6,958 nt of DNA from Heteroscillospira sp050252415 (GCA_050252415.1 JBFWKZ010000123.1:1-6958), one strand, 5' to 3'. Positions 1 through 6,686 are shown, counted from the stretch's first letter. Made by a program: numbers and translations. The notes: generated from the sequence alone by a model not told the origin.

Positions 1-153
1 CGCTCCTTTTGAAAAAGTCAGAGTGGCGGCGCCGTCTTTTTCAAAAATGTGAGAGGTGTCGCAGAGAATGAAACACTTCACATGATGGGCCTTTGCCAGT
101 TTAACAGCGATATCAACGACAGGGCAACCGTCGGCGTCGATAAGTATTTTCAT
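1..153 (-). CDS. yaiI: YaiI/YqxD family (UPF0178, DUF188) protein, N-terminal part
   Basis: Only the first 51 codons are in the window; the gene continues past the left edge (family members are about 150 residues). The N-terminus reads MKILIDADGCPV, which closely matches the family signature MKI-VDADACPV, with Gly at position 9 where Ala is usual. The Asp-rich start is typical of this PIN-like fold, in which acidic residues would bind metal, but no biochemical role is firmly established for the family. The ATG at 151-153 is preceded at 6 nt by AGGAG (160-164), which supports the start. It lies 45 nt after tag on the same strand with no convincing terminator between, so the two are probably cotranscribed from the tag promoter. 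Family assignment is firm; function is unknown. Confidence 0.85.
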   Translation of the reverse strand, partial: MKILIDADGCPVVDIAVKLAKAHHVKCFILCDTSHIFEKDGAATLTFSKGA

Positions 154-159
154 GATACG

Positions 160-164
160 CTCCT
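160..164 (-). promoter_or_regulatory. Ribosome binding site of the YaiI/YqxD gene
   Basis: AGGAG on the minus strand, 6 nt before the ATG at 151-153. It fixes the start of the edge-truncated gene and shows that the gene is translated independently of tag. Confidence 0.7.
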
Positions 165-198
165 ATGTGCCGAATAATAGTGAGAATGATTTCTCGTT

Positions 199-753
199 TT
201 ATAAATATTTTTTAAAACAGGAATCGATATGATCATTTATAATGCCTGTGGCCTGTAAATGTGCATATACGGTCACGGAACCTAGAAATTTAAACCCGCG
301 TGCTTTCAAATCCTTGCTGACCCGATCGGACAAATCGGATTTAGCCGGTATTTCGGATATGGTTTGATAGTGATTGATAATCGGCCGATAGTTTACAAAC
401 CGCCAGATATATTGATTAAAACTTCCAAATTCATGCTGGATGTCTAAAAACTTTTTTGCATTTATGATTGAAGCTTCAATTTTCCTTCGGTTTCGAATAA
501 TACCGCCATTCATAAGCAAAACTTCAACTTTTTGGTTATCATAGCAGGCAACTTTTTCGGGATCGAAATTGTCATAGGCCTTTCGATAGTTTTCCCGTTT
601 CTTTAGGATGGTCAGCCAGCTCAACCCAGCTTGCGCGGATTCCAAAACAAGAAACTCAAAATGCTTTCTGTCCTCATTTACGGGCACGCCCCATTCTTCA
701 TCGTGATATTTTATATACACATCGTCGGATTGACACCAATCACATCGTTCCAT
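199..753 (-). CDS. tag: DNA-3-methyladenine glycosylase I (Tag)
   Basis: Base-excision repair enzyme that removes 3-methyladenine from alkylated DNA; cytoplasmic, HhH superfamily. The 184-residue product is close to the roughly 187 residues of E. coli Tag. It begins MERCDWC and carries the family's zinc site: Cys4 and His17 at the N-terminus, His175 and Cys179 in NDHIDSC near the C-terminus. Base-pocket residues known from E. coli Tag are present at the same numbers: Tyr16, Glu38 and Trp46 (in QAGLSW). Other family blocks are EEWGVP (19-24), LKKREN, GIIRNRRKI and ARGFKFLG. The frame stays open upstream to an ATG at 802-804, but I chose the ATG at 751-753 because it has an ideal AGGAGG at 9 nt spacing, gives the E. 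coli-like N-terminus and keeps the zinc ligands in register. It is transcribed from the consensus promoter at 818-846 and probably leads the operon with the YaiI/YqxD gene. The gene is visibly AT-rich compared with the catabolic operon to its right. Confidence 0.96.
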   Translation of the reverse strand: MERCDWCQSDDVYIKYHDEEWGVPVNEDRKHFEFLVLESAQAGLSWLTILKKRENYRKAYDNFDPEKVACYDNQKVEVLLMNGGIIRNRRKIEASIINAKKFLDIQHEFGSFNQYIWRFVNYRPIINHYQTISEIPAKSDLSDRVSKDLKARGFKFLGSVTVYAHLQATGIINDHIDSCFKKYL

Positions 754-762
754 ATGGCGATC

Positions 763-768
763 CCTCCT
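763..768 (-). promoter_or_regulatory. Ribosome binding site deciding the tag start
   Basis: Perfect AGGAGG on the minus strand, 9 nt before the ATG at 751-753. The longer reading from the ATG at 804 would put this motif inside the coding region and add 17 residues not found in Tag proteins, so this site settles the start. Confidence 0.85.
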
Positions 769-817
769 CATGCCCGACGATATGGCTTGCCGGCCTAAAG
801 ACAAACCATGTTATAGC

Positions 818-846
818 ATTATACCGCGATGGATTCCCATAGTCAA
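818..846 (-). promoter_or_regulatory. Sigma-A/sigma-70 type promoter of tag
   Basis: On the minus strand a -35 box TTGACT (841-846) is followed after exactly 17 nt by a perfect -10 box TATAAT (818-823). Transcription should begin near position 811, giving a leader of roughly 57 nt before the tag start codon at 753. The -10 is perfect and the -35 has one mismatch, so strong constitutive expression is expected; I see no operator-like repeat over it. The start at about 811 leaves only a few nucleotides before the alternative ATG at 804, which also argues against that start. Confidence 0.85.
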
Positions 847-927
847 TCGGACCGGTTGCCGGATGCACTTTTAAAAGGTTCGCTGTCCGGACTTATCAGA
901 GATAAAGGCAACTGACGGCTGCTGTAC

Positions 928-1632
928 CTATACGAAAAAATCTCTGGTCATTTTCTCATTGATTTTGATATAAGCGCTGAGATTGTTGTCATGGTCACAT
1001 GTCGCTAAAAAAACATCTGAAATTTGCTTGATCCCCTGCACCTGGAGCTGCTTTTTAAGCCATATTTCATTATTTCCGGTAAATCTCAAATTGCCCTTTA
1101 TGATATGGCCGTCAATAATGACGTTGATCACCGGTTTATCTTCCTGCGGTTCAATATTTAAATCACTCGGACTGACCGGCCGGTGGACCGCCTGAGGCAG
1201 AAAGCTGATTTTGCCGTTGGCTTCCAGAATAGCCGTCTGAAGATTTGCAATATTAAAATAACCACCGGTTCTGCACAGCATTAAAAATTCATTGACGTCG
1301 ATTCTCGCTTTTTTCAGATTTGCCTCGAACAGTTTCCCGTCTTCAAACAAAATCAGCGCCCGGCCCGTCAGCAATCTGCGCAGCTTGATGGACTTATAAT
1401 TAGCCAGGGAAATAATGAGTGATAGCATCGCATAGATGAGCATGGCTGTTAACGGCTTTTCAAATTCCTCGAGATTTGTAGCCATTTCCGCCGCAATTGA
1501 TCCGATGGTTATGCCAATAATATAATCGAACATGCTGAGCTGAGACATTTGCTTATTGCCCATAAGCTTTGTGAGGATAAAAAGTAAAATGCCGGAGCCC
1601 AGTGATGTGTACACAACCTGCACGATTTCCAT
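928..1632 (-). CDS. DUF421 (YetF/UPF0702 family) membrane protein
   Basis: A 234-residue inner-membrane protein. Three hydrophobic segments are visible at about residues 4-24, 36-52 and 60-78. The signature KLMGNKQMSQLS (22-33) lies between the first two and the GITIGSIAAE stretch (40-49) is in the second; both are typical of the family. The rest is a soluble domain with the usual blocks: an ALILFEDGKL strand pair, the LMLCRTGGYFNI block, AILEANGKIS, and a C-terminal repeat unit with WLKKQL-VQGI and DVFLA. B. subtilis YetF belongs to this family, whose members are linked to the cell envelope and in some cases spores, but the molecular function is not established and I do not assign one. AAGGA lies about 9 nt before the ATG at 1630-1632. 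The gene stands alone: an operon terminator lies upstream of it and the tag promoter lies downstream. I see no clear terminator of its own in 847-927. Confidence 0.9.
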   Translation of the reverse strand: MEIVQVVYTSLGSGILLFILTKLMGNKQMSQLSMFDYIIGITIGSIAAEMATNLEEFEKPLTAMLIYAMLSLIISLANYKSIKLRRLLTGRALILFEDGKLFEANLKKARIDVNEFLMLCRTGGYFNIANLQTAILEANGKISFLPQAVHRPVSPSDLNIEPQEDKPVINVIIDGHIIKGNLRFTGNNEIWLKKQLQVQGIKQISDVFLATCDHDNNLSAYIKINEKMTRDFFV

Positions 1633-1658
1633 TACGATACTTCCTTTTTTGTGGCGGT

Positions 1659-1687
1659 ATAGTAATAAAATCCCCCAAAACAGTCAT
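1659..1687 (-). promoter_or_regulatory. Possible promoter of the DUF421 gene
   Basis: On the minus strand ATGACT (1682-1687, 4 of 6 matches to TTGACA) and TACTAT (1659-1664, 4 of 6 to TATAAT) are separated by 17 nt, 26 nt before the start codon. The whole 1660-1720 stretch is AT-rich and includes another -10-like GTATAAAAT without a good -35, so the exact promoter is uncertain. Some promoter is expected here because an intrinsic terminator lies just upstream at 1735-1780. Confidence 0.35.
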
Positions 1688-1734
1688 TTTATTTTATACT
1701 TCAATCGGCAAGCTATATTTTCCTTTATCGCGGC

Positions 1735-1780
1735 TAAGAAAAAAGCTATTCAGAGGCCGGTTAGAACCTCTGAATAGTTT
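1735..1780 (-). terminator. Rho-independent terminator of the TRAP/ADH/lyase/ALDH operon
   Basis: A perfect 11-bp inverted repeat (CTATTCAGAGG at 1746-1756, CCTCTGAATAG at 1767-1777) encloses a 10-nt loop. Read on the minus strand, the stem is followed by the T-rich run CTTTTTTCTT, so the hairpin stops transcripts coming from the aldehyde dehydrogenase gene that ends about 40 nt earlier. The A-rich side of the T-run can extend the stem by a G-U and two A-T pairs. No T-run follows on the plus strand, so it acts in one direction. It separates the catabolic operon from the DUF421 gene. Confidence 0.9.
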
Positions 1781-1818
1781 CAAGAAGGGGGAGATTGCAG
1801 CAGAGCCGATTTAAGTGA

Positions 1819-3243
1819 TTACTTATTGAACTCTGCAAAGATGGGGTTTGTCATGACGGAACCAAAAAGTTCTTCGTCCGTGGGAACTGTGTAATTGGGA
1901 ATTTCTCTTGCAACCCAAGTGGTATTTATATAATTCTTATAGGTAATGTTTTCAGATGTAATGTTGCCGCCCCAAGTGCCGCAGCCCAAATTGATTGTAA
2001 AGGGCATTCCGTTGTTCCAGTTGCCGGCATTGGACAGCCCAACCGTCATGCGTACAGCGACGCGGCTGGTATGTGTGCGCAGCGCATACTGCATAATATG
2101 GTCGTCATTAAAGCTGTGGATACCGCAGGAGTGACCCGCACCGCTGTAGGCCTGAATATTGTTGACCAGGGCTATTGCGTTATCAAAGGTGTCATATTTG
2201 TAGGCGGTGACAACAACAGAGAGCTTCTCGCCGGAGAAGGGGAAATCGGGACCATACCCGGCTTCTTCGACGATGATCCACGTCCTGTCCTCAGGAATCT
2301 TGAAGCCGGCCTTGGCCGCCATGACGGGGGCGGGTAGGCAGATCGCATCGGGGTTTAAACGGCCCTTTCCGTTTACCCACAGGAAGACCTGCATCTTTGC
2401 CTTTTCCTCTGCATTGCAGATATAGGCGCCGGTAGCGACCATTTCTTTCAGCGCTTTGTCATAGATGCCCTCCTGAATCACCATGGCATTCTCGGTTGAG
2501 CAGCCGATGGCATAGTCGTTCAGCTGAGCGATCATAATTTTCTCTGCGGCATCCTTAAGGTCGGCTGTCTCGTCGATAACGACGACGACATTGCCGGCGC
2601 CGACGCCAAAAGCGGGAGTGCCTGAGGAATAGGCCGCCTTAACCATGGGTTTACCGCCGGTCGCGACAACAAGGTCACACTGCGCCATCAGCGCATTATT
2701 CTTGTCGATCTTCGGCTCTTCAATGCAAATGCACAGGTCCTCGGGATAACCCATCTTTTTCAGCAGCGCCCGGATGTCGTCAACAGCAAGCTTCGTGGAT
2801 CTTTTGGCTCTGGGATGCGGGGAAAAGATGGTTGCGTTTCTGCCCATAATAGCATTCATAGCCCCGATGAATACAACGCCCATTGGAACGGTAGTGGGGA
2901 CAAGAGAAGCGACAACGCCAACCGGCTTTGCAATTTTGACCAGCTGCTTCGCCTCATCAACGTCAATAACACCGACTGTCTTTGCGTTAGCCAGATCCCG
3001 GGCCATGCCTCTTGCGCGGGCCTGGGTGCGGGCAATCTTGCTTTCAACGCGTCCCATGTGGGTTTCATTGTAGTTGAAATTTGCCCAATCTTCAGCCTTA
3101 TTCAGAGCCAGCCAGCCAATGTTCAGCGCAATTTTTCGGACATCCTCCTGAGTTAGGTCTTCAATTTCCGCCATTGCAGCTCTGGCTCTTTTTACCAGCC
3201 CGGCAATGTATTCCTGAGTTTCCATCGTAATTTCCATTTCCAT
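1819..3243 (-). CDS. CoA-acylating aldehyde dehydrogenase (AdhE-N/SauS-like)
   Basis: Stand-alone 474-residue enzyme related to the aldehyde dehydrogenase half of AdhE, without the iron alcohol dehydrogenase half. Expected reaction: aldehyde + NAD(P)+ + CoA to acyl-CoA + NAD(P)H, reversible, in the cytoplasm. Visible blocks, in order: SLVPTTVP (113-120), FSPHPRAK (140-147), ATGG (194-197), AAYSSGTPAFGVGAGN (203-218), catalytic Cys248 in YAIGCSTENAM, GEKLSVVV, GAGHSCGIHS, and NLGCGTWGGNITSEN near the C-terminus. Each matches AdhE, including the Cys position (Cys246 in E. coli AdhE). One oddity is that the nearly invariant Asn of PTTNP is Val119 here. The substrate is not determined; sulfoacetaldehyde dehydrogenase (SauS) and acetaldehyde dehydrogenase are alternatives. 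GGAG lies 8 nt before the ATG at 3241-3243, supporting this first Met over the next ones (Met3, Met7). It is the last gene of the operon, 16 nt after the lyase gene and followed by a terminator. Confidence 0.9.
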   Translation of the reverse strand: MEMEITMETQEYIAGLVKRARAAMAEIEDLTQEDVRKIALNIGWLALNKAEDWANFNYNETHMGRVESKIARTQARARGMARDLANAKTVGVIDVDEAKQLVKIAKPVGVVASLVPTTVPMGVVFIGAMNAIMGRNATIFSPHPRAKRSTKLAVDDIRALLKKMGYPEDLCICIEEPKIDKNNALMAQCDLVVATGGKPMVKAAYSSGTPAFGVGAGNVVVVIDETADLKDAAEKIMIAQLNDYAIGCSTENAMVIQEGIYDKALKEMVATGAYICNAEEKAKMQVFLWVNGKGRLNPDAICLPAPVMAAKAGFKIPEDRTWIIVEEAGYGPDFPFSGEKLSVVVTAYKYDTFDNAIALVNNIQAYSGAGHSCGIHSFNDDHIMQYALRTHTSRVAVRMTVGLSNAGNWNNGMPFTINLGCGTWGGNITSENITYKNYINTTWVAREIPNYTVPTDEELFGSVMTNPIFAEFNK

Positions 3244-3259
3244 AGTTACATCTCCAATT

Positions 3260-4153
3260 CTATTTCAACTCAGATTTGAGCTTGCTAATACGTTCTGCTT
3301 TTTCAATTATGCGTCTTGAGCGATCGGCAATGGGCGCATCGATCATTTTGCCCATGTACATAACGGCACCTTTACCCTCGGCGATCGCTTGATCTAGTGC
3401 TTCGACCACACCTTTTGCATATTCCACTGCCTCGGCAGAGGGCGAGAATACCGCGTTGAGAACATCGGCATGGCTGGGATGAATACAGGTTTTTCCGGTA
3501 AAACCTATGTTCTTGGCGTTTATAGCGTCCGTGCGAAGACCCTCGAGGTCCTTGATTCCGGTATAGGGGGTATCAATGATATCGAGACCCCTCGCACGGG
3601 CTGAAAAGGCGAGCTGATGCCTTGCGTATGAAATCTCCGCACCCATCATGGTGCGCTCGATCTCCTGTTCCTTGGTGAGGTCTTCGGCGCCCAACTGAAC
3701 GCCGTCGATCCGTTCGGCCGCACCCAGTACCTCATAAGCATTCGTAATGGCATAGGTCGTCTCAAAGAGCGGAATCATTTTGATGGTGTTAAGTGGTATA
3801 GCGCACTCATACTCCATAGCGGACAGAAGATAGTCGGCCACTGTGAGGGCTTTTTTATCGGCCTTGGGAACAATGACGGCATCGGGCCGACCGGGGACTA
3901 TGGCCATAATGTCCCGAATTCCCCAACCGGTATCCATAGCGTTTACACGGACGATGACCTCTTTGCCGGTCGCTTTCATCTCATCGATCAAAGCGGCTAC
4001 ATTTTCCCGGGCGGTATCCTTTTCTCCGACGCTGACGGCATCCTCAAGGTCCATGATGATGGCGTCGGCTGTGGCGGTCTTTGCCTTGGTGAGCATCTTC
4101 ATCGAGCTTCCGGGTGTGTACAAAAGAGATCTGCGGATAAATTTTTTGCTCAT
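3260..4153 (-). CDS. CitE/HpcH-HpaI family acyl-CoA lyase (malyl-/citramalyl-CoA lyase-like)
   Basis: A 297-residue TIM-barrel enzyme of the citrate lyase beta-subunit-like family, members of which cleave or form 3-hydroxyacyl-CoA thioesters such as (S)-malyl-CoA or citramalyl-CoA with Mg2+. Visible motifs: RRSLLYTPG (7-15), the acidic MDLEDAV (34-40), Arg69 in IVRVN, VPKAD (95-99), Glu131 in PLFET, Glu157-Asp158 in GAEDLT and TGKTCIHPSH (219-228). Glu131 and Asp158 are the expected metal ligands. True citrate lyase would sit with CitD and CitF genes; none is here, so a free-standing lyase acting on a CoA ester is more likely. Its neighbours, a CoA-acylating aldehyde dehydrogenase 16 nt downstream and an alcohol dehydrogenase 18 nt upstream, suggest that it acts on the thioester the dehydrogenase makes. 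A good AGGAGG lies 10 nt before the ATG at 4151-4153. The family is certain, the substrate is inferred. Confidence 0.9.
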   Translation of the reverse strand: MSKKFIRRSLLYTPGSSMKMLTKAKTATADAIIMDLEDAVSVGEKDTARENVAALIDEMKATGKEVIVRVNAMDTGWGIRDIMAIVPGRPDAVIVPKADKKALTVADYLLSAMEYECAIPLNTIKMIPLFETTYAITNAYEVLGAAERIDGVQLGAEDLTKEQEIERTMMGAEISYARHQLAFSARARGLDIIDTPYTGIKDLEGLRTDAINAKNIGFTGKTCIHPSHADVLNAVFSPSAEAVEYAKGVVEALDQAIAEGKGAVMYMGKMIDAPIADRSRRIIEKAERISKLKSELK

Positions 4154-4163
4154 GAGGTTTTTG

Positions 4164-4169
4164 CCTCCT
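4164..4169 (-). promoter_or_regulatory. Ribosome binding site of the CitE-like lyase gene
   Basis: Perfect AGGAGG on the minus strand, 10 nt before the ATG at 4151-4153 and only a few bases after the alcohol dehydrogenase stop codon (4172-4174). The close packing suggests translational coupling within the operon. Confidence 0.75.
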
Positions 4170-4171
4170 GA

Positions 4172-5266
4172 TTAGTTCTGATTGGGCTCAATAATCGCTC
4201 TTGCAACCTCTCTGTTAGCGGCCTTTTGGAGGGCAAGCTGGCCCTCTTCCAAGCTGTAGCACTTGTCGGTGAGGTTGATGAAGTCATATTTGTCGTGGTA
4301 CTGGGAAAGAAATTGCAGAGTCTTATAGAGATACCAGGGCTGATATCTTAACAGGCCCCGAATCGTCAGGCACTTCCGAACGATATATCCGGGAACGATG
4401 GTGCAATTCTGGGATTCTTCGATACTGACGGAACCAATTTCGACGATGGTGCCGCCGATTTTTGCCATGCGGATCGCTTCATCCAATGCGGGAGGATAGC
4501 CGGTGACGTCAACGACAATGTCGGGCTCCTTGCCTCCGGTGACTCTGAGAATCTCCGCCAGACGGGCCTCCTTTGTCGGGAAGTCCTTTATATTGATGGT
4601 GTGCTTGGCACCAAACTTCTTGGCCTCCTCCAAACGGGACTCGACACTGTCGATGCTTATGACATTCGCACCCTTGGTATCGCATACGGCGCTGGTGAAG
4701 AGTCCAAGGCCACCCGCGCCCTGGACAACCACATTATCACCGATTGTAATTTTGATCTGATCCATTGCGTAGTACATCTGAGAAATACCGCAGTTTGCAC
4801 CGGCAACGACGTTATCGGGAATGTTATCGGGCACTTTATAAAAGTACTGATCGGGCTGAATAACGTAATGCGTGGCAAAGGCACCGGTGAAATGGGGATA
4901 GATGTTGGCATGCTGGCCCTGAAAATCACTGCCATGAACGCAAACATTGAAGTTGCCGTCAAGACAAGCCTTGCACTTTGAACAAGTGAGGTAGTAAACA
5001 GGACAGATTCGGTCCCCAACCTTAACCTCTTCGCCGGCATAGTCGGTGGTGACACCTTCACCCAGTTCGGTTATGATGCCGACCATCTCATGCCCCAGCA
5101 CATGGTTTTTGAAGATGTGTTTACCTTCCCACATGTGAACATCGGAACCACAGATGTTTGCTTTCAAAACCTTCATGAGGACCTGGCCTTTTTCCATAGT
5201 GGGAAGATCGTATTCTTGTATTTCGGTCTTCTCAATGCCGGTCATGGATAATACTTTACCTTTCAT
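4172..5266 (-). CDS. Zinc-dependent medium-chain alcohol dehydrogenase
   Basis: A 364-residue cytoplasmic MDR-family NAD(P)-dependent alcohol/polyol dehydrogenase. The catalytic zinc site is visible: Cys39 in ANICGSDVH, His59-Glu60 in LGHEMVG, and probably Cys159 in GANCGIS. The structural zinc lobe is complete with Cys95, Cys98, Cys101 and Cys109. The Rossmann motif GAGGLG (183-188) is followed by Asp206 at the end of the second strand (VISID), which favours NAD over NADP. The ICGSDVHMWEG start resembles threonine/sorbitol dehydrogenase-like members rather than simple ethanol dehydrogenases, so a hydroxy acid or polyol substrate is plausible, but this cannot be settled by eye. AAAGGAA lies about 7 nt before the ATG at 5264-5266. 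It sits between the TRAP permease (53 nt upstream) and the lyase (18 nt downstream), so it probably performs the first oxidation of the imported compound, or a reduction if the pathway runs in reverse. Confidence 0.92.
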   Translation of the reverse strand: MKGKVLSMTGIEKTEIQEYDLPTMEKGQVLMKVLKANICGSDVHMWEGKHIFKNHVLGHEMVGIITELGEGVTTDYAGEEVKVGDRICPVYYLTCSKCKACLDGNFNVCVHGSDFQGQHANIYPHFTGAFATHYVIQPDQYFYKVPDNIPDNVVAGANCGISQMYYAMDQIKITIGDNVVVQGAGGLGLFTSAVCDTKGANVISIDSVESRLEEAKKFGAKHTINIKDFPTKEARLAEILRVTGGKEPDIVVDVTGYPPALDEAIRMAKIGGTIVEIGSVSIEESQNCTIVPGYIVRKCLTIRGLLRYQPWYLYKTLQFLSQYHDKYDFINLTDKCYSLEEGQLALQKAANREVARAIIEPNQN

Positions 5267-5310
5267 GGAACATTTCCTTTCGCTGAGTAATTATTAGTAA
5301 TAGATTTAAA

Positions 5311-5334
5311 CTGTGTGGTTTATTCCCACCACAG
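5311..5334 (-). other. Weak stem-loop over the dctM stop codon
   Basis: CTGTGTGG (5311-5318) can pair with CCACCACAG (5326-5334), with one bulged base, around a 7-nt loop that includes the dctM stop codon. On the minus strand the following sequence is AT-rich but has no clean T-run, so it is not a convincing terminator. It could slow RNA decay or reduce read-through between the transporter and enzyme genes. Confidence 0.3.
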
Positions 5335-6618
5335 TGAGAGCGCTGGAACATATGTAATGATCATCAGAACGGCTATAGACACCACAAGGTACTTCCATTG
5401 ATATGGCCACATCTCTGCGAGAGAGGACTTGTTGGCCCTTGCAGAGACATAGATGTTGGCGGACATTGGCGGTGTGATTAGCCCAATTTCGATGTTGGTT
5501 ACGAGAATAATGCCGAAGTGAACGGGATCAACGCCCAGCGCGACCGCAGAGGGATAAAGCAGGGGGGCCATCAGCAGAACGGCGGCGTTGGTCTCCATAA
5601 ACATTCCGACCAGGAACAACAGGATGTTAACAAACAGCAAAAACAGGATCTTGTTGTCGGTAATGCTGACCGTAAATGCGGCGATTTTTTGGGGCATCTG
5701 CATCAGCGTGAGGATTTTGTTGAAAACGCTGGTGAACCCAATGATGGTCATAATAGCGGCGGAGGTCTTTGCCGATGTCATGAATGCGGCGGCTAGACCC
5801 TTTAAATCCACGAGGCGCATGATGATGATAATCATCAGCGTATAGAAACCCGCGATGGCAGCGGCCTCGGTGGCCGTAAAGAGTCCGGAATAGATACCGC
5901 CCAAAATAATGAGGGGCATGATAAGTGCCGGAATACTCTTTAGCAGAACGGCGGATGCATCCCGGAAGCTCTCTGCGGGTTTGGCTATGGTCCCTTCGGC
6001 AGCGCCGTCCGGTGTATTCTTATCCAATATCTTTGGAAGCATAAATGCGTGGAGCAGCATGTAGGAAACGGTCATGACGATACCGGGGACGATCGTTGCC
6101 TTAAAAAGATCTGCAACGGAAACGCTGCAGGCTGCGCCATAAACGATAAGGGGAATGGCAGGTGGAATGAGGACGCCCAGCAAGCCGCTGGATGCACAAA
6201 CAGCCGCCACATAGCCGCGCTTATATCCCTTCTGGACCATCTTCCCGCCTAAGGAGCTGCTGATAGCCGCCACAGTTGCGACGGAGGAGCCGGTCATTGC
6301 ACCGAGAAATGCGCTGGCGACAATGCATACGTGTCCGAGCCGGCCCTTTAGCCAGAAGAAGAGCATTTCGGCGAGATTGACCAGCCTGTCAACGAGCTTA
6401 CCGCGGTTCATCAGTTCCCCGGCAAGGATGAACAGCGGGATTGCCAGAAGGGCAAAGGAATAGATGCCATAATAAGCCGTGGAAGAAATGGTTCCCAGAT
6501 TAAACTTTGCAAGCCAACCGCCAATAATACCGGCTGCCGCAAACGTAAAGCCGACAGGGATACCAATAACAAGCAAAATGATAAGTGCAGCAATAATGAT
6601 AAGAAGGACTGAGGACAT
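5320..6618 (-). CDS. dctM: TRAP transporter large permease (DctM)
   Basis: A 432-residue polytopic inner-membrane protein, the usual length of the large, ion-coupled TRAP subunit. It starts with a long hydrophobic segment (3-36) and has many more to the C-terminus. Family signatures are present: ALLAIPLFILAGELM (56-70), the SAFLGAMTGSSVATVAAI block (102-119) and LIPPAIP (150-156), mirrored in the second half by GLITPPMSANIYVSA (379-393); these repeated Pro-Pro loops belong to the substrate/ion sites in each half of the transporter. With DctQ and an external binding protein DctP it would import a small carboxylate- or sulfonate-bearing solute driven by the sodium gradient. The binding protein, which sets specificity, is not in the window. 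AAAGGGG lies about 10 nt before the ATG at 6616-6618. It is separated from dctQ by 107 nt that contain a GC-rich hairpin and a cre-like motif. Confidence 0.95.
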   Translation of the reverse strand: MSSVLLIIIAALIILLVIGIPVGFTFAAAGIIGGWLAKFNLGTISSTAYYGIYSFALLAIPLFILAGELMNRGKLVDRLVNLAEMLFFWLKGRLGHVCIVASAFLGAMTGSSVATVAAISSSLGGKMVQKGYKRGYVAAVCASSGLLGVLIPPAIPLIVYGAACSVSVADLFKATIVPGIVMTVSYMLLHAFMLPKILDKNTPDGAAEGTIAKPAESFRDASAVLLKSIPALIMPLIILGGIYSGLFTATEAAAIAGFYTLMIIIIMRLVDLKGLAAAFMTSAKTSAAIMTIIGFTSVFNKILTLMQMPQKIAAFTVSITDNKILFLLFVNILLFLVGMFMETNAAVLLMAPLLYPSAVALGVDPVHFGIILVTNIEIGLITPPMSANIYVSARANKSSLAEMWPYQWKYLVVSIAVLMIITYVPALSLWWE

Positions 6619-6635
6619 GTTTGCTTGGCCCCTTT

Positions 6636-6649
6636 CTTAAGCGCTTTCA
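6636..6649 (-). promoter_or_regulatory. cre-like (CcpA) motif, weak
   Basis: TGAAAGCGCTTAAG on the minus strand matches 12 of 14 positions of the degenerate Bacillus cre consensus TGWAANCGNTNWCA; the last two bases disagree. It lies 17 nt before the dctM start codon, inside the operon, where a bound repressor could only act as a roadblock. It may be chance. Confidence 0.2.
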
Positions 6650-6686
6650 AAGCCTTGCGACGATATCCGCAGCTTTCCTATAGTCA

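Noticed and set aside
182..195. Small inverted repeat GAGAA/TTCTC between tag and the YaiI/YqxD gene.
   Set aside because: Only 5 bp, AT-rich and without a following T-run on the minus strand; too weak for a terminator.
754..804. Longer tag reading from the ATG at 802-804 (17 extra residues).
   Set aside because: The extra N-terminus is absent from Tag proteins, contains the AGGAGG of the internal start, and begins only a few bases after the predicted transcription start.
847..927. Search for a terminator after the DUF421 gene; short palindromes such as GTCCGGAC and CTTTTAAAAG are present.
   Set aside because: None combines a stable stem with a T-run, so no terminator is called.
2071..3156. 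Several plus-strand open frames of 60-113 codons inside the ALDH gene, and similar ones inside the other genes.
   Set aside because: They lie antisense to well-supported genes, have no recognisable domains and no good ribosome binding sites; the low stop-codon density of GC-richer genes explains them.
1819..3243. Reading the ALDH as a fragment of a split or frameshifted AdhE.
   Set aside because: It ends with a complete family C-terminus and is followed by a terminator; no iron-ADH remnants are present, and stand-alone acylating ALDHs of this length are normal.
4657..5061. A 134-codon minus-strand frame inside the alcohol dehydrogenase gene.
   Set aside because: It overlaps the real MDR dehydrogenase in another frame, and its product has no family features.
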